DNA of 64,000 nucleotides. Source: Henricia sp. BOLD:AAB3569 (lineage: Eukaryota; Echinodermata; Asteroidea; Spinulosida; Echinasteridae). The first letter of the stretch is position 1. Each line of letters starts with the position of its first letter. The notes beneath the pieces are model-generated. The model saw only the letters and a list, made by a program, of their open reading frames with translations. It was not told where the DNA came from and searched no databases. Position numbers and translations under genes: made by a program. The stretch is from the NCBI GenBank assembly GCA_037783545.1, contig JBBELK010000923.1:62001-126000 (forward strand), read 5' to 3'. Shown here piece by piece: positions 63,501-64,000 of the stretch.

Positions 63501-64000
63501 GGCAAATTTGGAGGTCGAAAAAATTTCCGACGAACTTCAAATTTTGCATGCTCCTAACACTCTATATTGCGCACTTGTCCTAAAAAATTGACAGACTTTC
63601 GCCGGGAAATTGCAGAGAAATTTCAAAGTTTAGGAAAAAAAGGGGTTGGGGCTTCCTGGATGCTCCCGCAACCTGTGGCTGTCTGTACACACCTCTTTGG
63701 TGTACTCCTGATTCGTGCGCATGCTCAGTACTTTGGACTGTCGTAGATACGGCCCAGTTTGGGACGGGATTTTGGTCAAAGTGTGGTCCAAACGTCGGAA
63801 AATTTGGAGGTCGAAAAATTTTCCGACGAACTTCAAATTTTGCATGCTCCTAACACTCTATATTGCGCACTTGTCCTAAAAAATTGACAGACTTTCGCCG
63901 GGAAATTGCAGAGAAATTTCAAAGTTTAGGAAAAAAAGGGGTTGGGGCTTCCTGGATGCTCCCGCAACCTGTGGCTGTCTGTACACACCTCTTTGGTGTA
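60587..64000 (+). repeat. Near-consensus satellite monomers, right edge
   Basis: About eleven and a half monomers lie close to the array consensus, each with few private changes: TTAGGGAAAAAAGG (60672), CTCCTGACACTC (60889), CTCACTACTTC (61060), CCTACAAAATTG (61805), GCGGACTTG (62091), GTACCTCGG (62546), GTGATCC (62895) and GTACTTTGG (63727). No higher-order period is obvious. The array continues past the window end. Confidence 0.93.

Larger units (their letters stand above)
1..64000 (+). repeat. 296-bp satellite tandem array (about 200 monomers)
   Basis: One 296-bp unit repeats head to tail across the whole window in one orientation. The GCATGCTCCTAAC landmark falls at 5, 301, 597, 892, 1188, 1484 and so on to the right edge. 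Taking this landmark as monomer base 1, the consensus holds a TATATT stretch near 20, an A6 tract near 37, an A7 tract followed by GGGGTTGGGG at 97-106, a second GCATGCTC at 174-181, and an 18-bp near-palindrome at 265-282. Most monomers differ from the consensus at only a few bases, and variants are shared between monomers at regular multiples of 296 bp, so the array is organised in higher-order repeats. By hand count the consensus has 73 G, 65 C and 15 CpG. The array is cut by both window edges. It is non-coding; I do not recognise the satellite family. Removing the 14 SINE insertions leaves about 202 monomer lengths. Confidence 0.99.

Noticed and set aside
1-64000. CRISPR array or other prokaryotic repeat system
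   Set aside because: The repeats are long and contiguous with no unique spacers, no cas genes and no prokaryotic genes.
1-64000. rDNA, 5S or snRNA tandem cluster
   Set aside because: I compared the monomer from memory with 5S rRNA and U6 motifs and found no similarity; there is no internal control region in the monomer itself.

Overview
The window is a single, uninterrupted block of tandem satellite DNA. A monomer of 296 bp (GC 46.6% by hand count of the consensus) repeats head to tail about 200 times, always in the same direction, from the first base to the last. The array runs off both ends of the window. I find no credible protein-coding gene, no rRNA, no CRISPR array, no genuine tRNA and no unique-sequence spacer. 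Every open frame is a repeat of the satellite or of the element inserted in it.

The only non-satellite sequence is a 285-288 bp tRNA-derived SINE-like retroelement. It has a perfect pol III B box, an internal GC-rich body, a 3' inverted repeat and an (ACA)n tail. Fourteen copies are present: twelve on the minus strand (6528-20663) and two on the plus strand (21739-22026 and 23519-23806). All twelve minus copies sit at exactly the same monomer position between identical 12-bp target duplications. The two plus copies share a second monomer position with a different 12-bp duplication. The simplest reading is two retrotransposition events whose products were then multiplied along with the satellite. 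Both events hit the octamer GCATGCTC, which occurs twice per monomer.

Layout. 5-6515: two copies of an 11-monomer higher-order repeat (HOR). 6516-17404: SINE-bearing composite units, including a perfect-looking 1482-bp two-SINE unit duplicated at 12664-15627. 17405-20378: SINE-free, including 593-bp dimers at 17996-19774. 20379-20663: the last minus SINE. 21552 to about 24300: a 1780-bp unit with a plus-strand SINE, present one and a half times. 24224-31026: trimers of about 887 bp. 31027-36358: mixed monomers with many private indels. 36359-60586: SINE-free, dominated by 6-monomer (1775-1776 bp) units nested in a 24-monomer (7101 bp) duplication. 60587-64000: near-consensus monomers.

Organism. 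Long satellite HORs plus a pol III SINE mean a eukaryote, almost certainly an animal. The near-expected CpG content (observed/expected about 0.94 in the consensus) argues against a heavily methylated vertebrate satellite. A marine invertebrate or basal deuterostome is my guess, at low confidence. The location (centromeric, pericentromeric or subtelomeric heterochromatin) cannot be decided from sequence alone. There is no gene circuit here. The biological content is how a satellite array evolves by unequal exchange, and how a retroelement becomes part of it.
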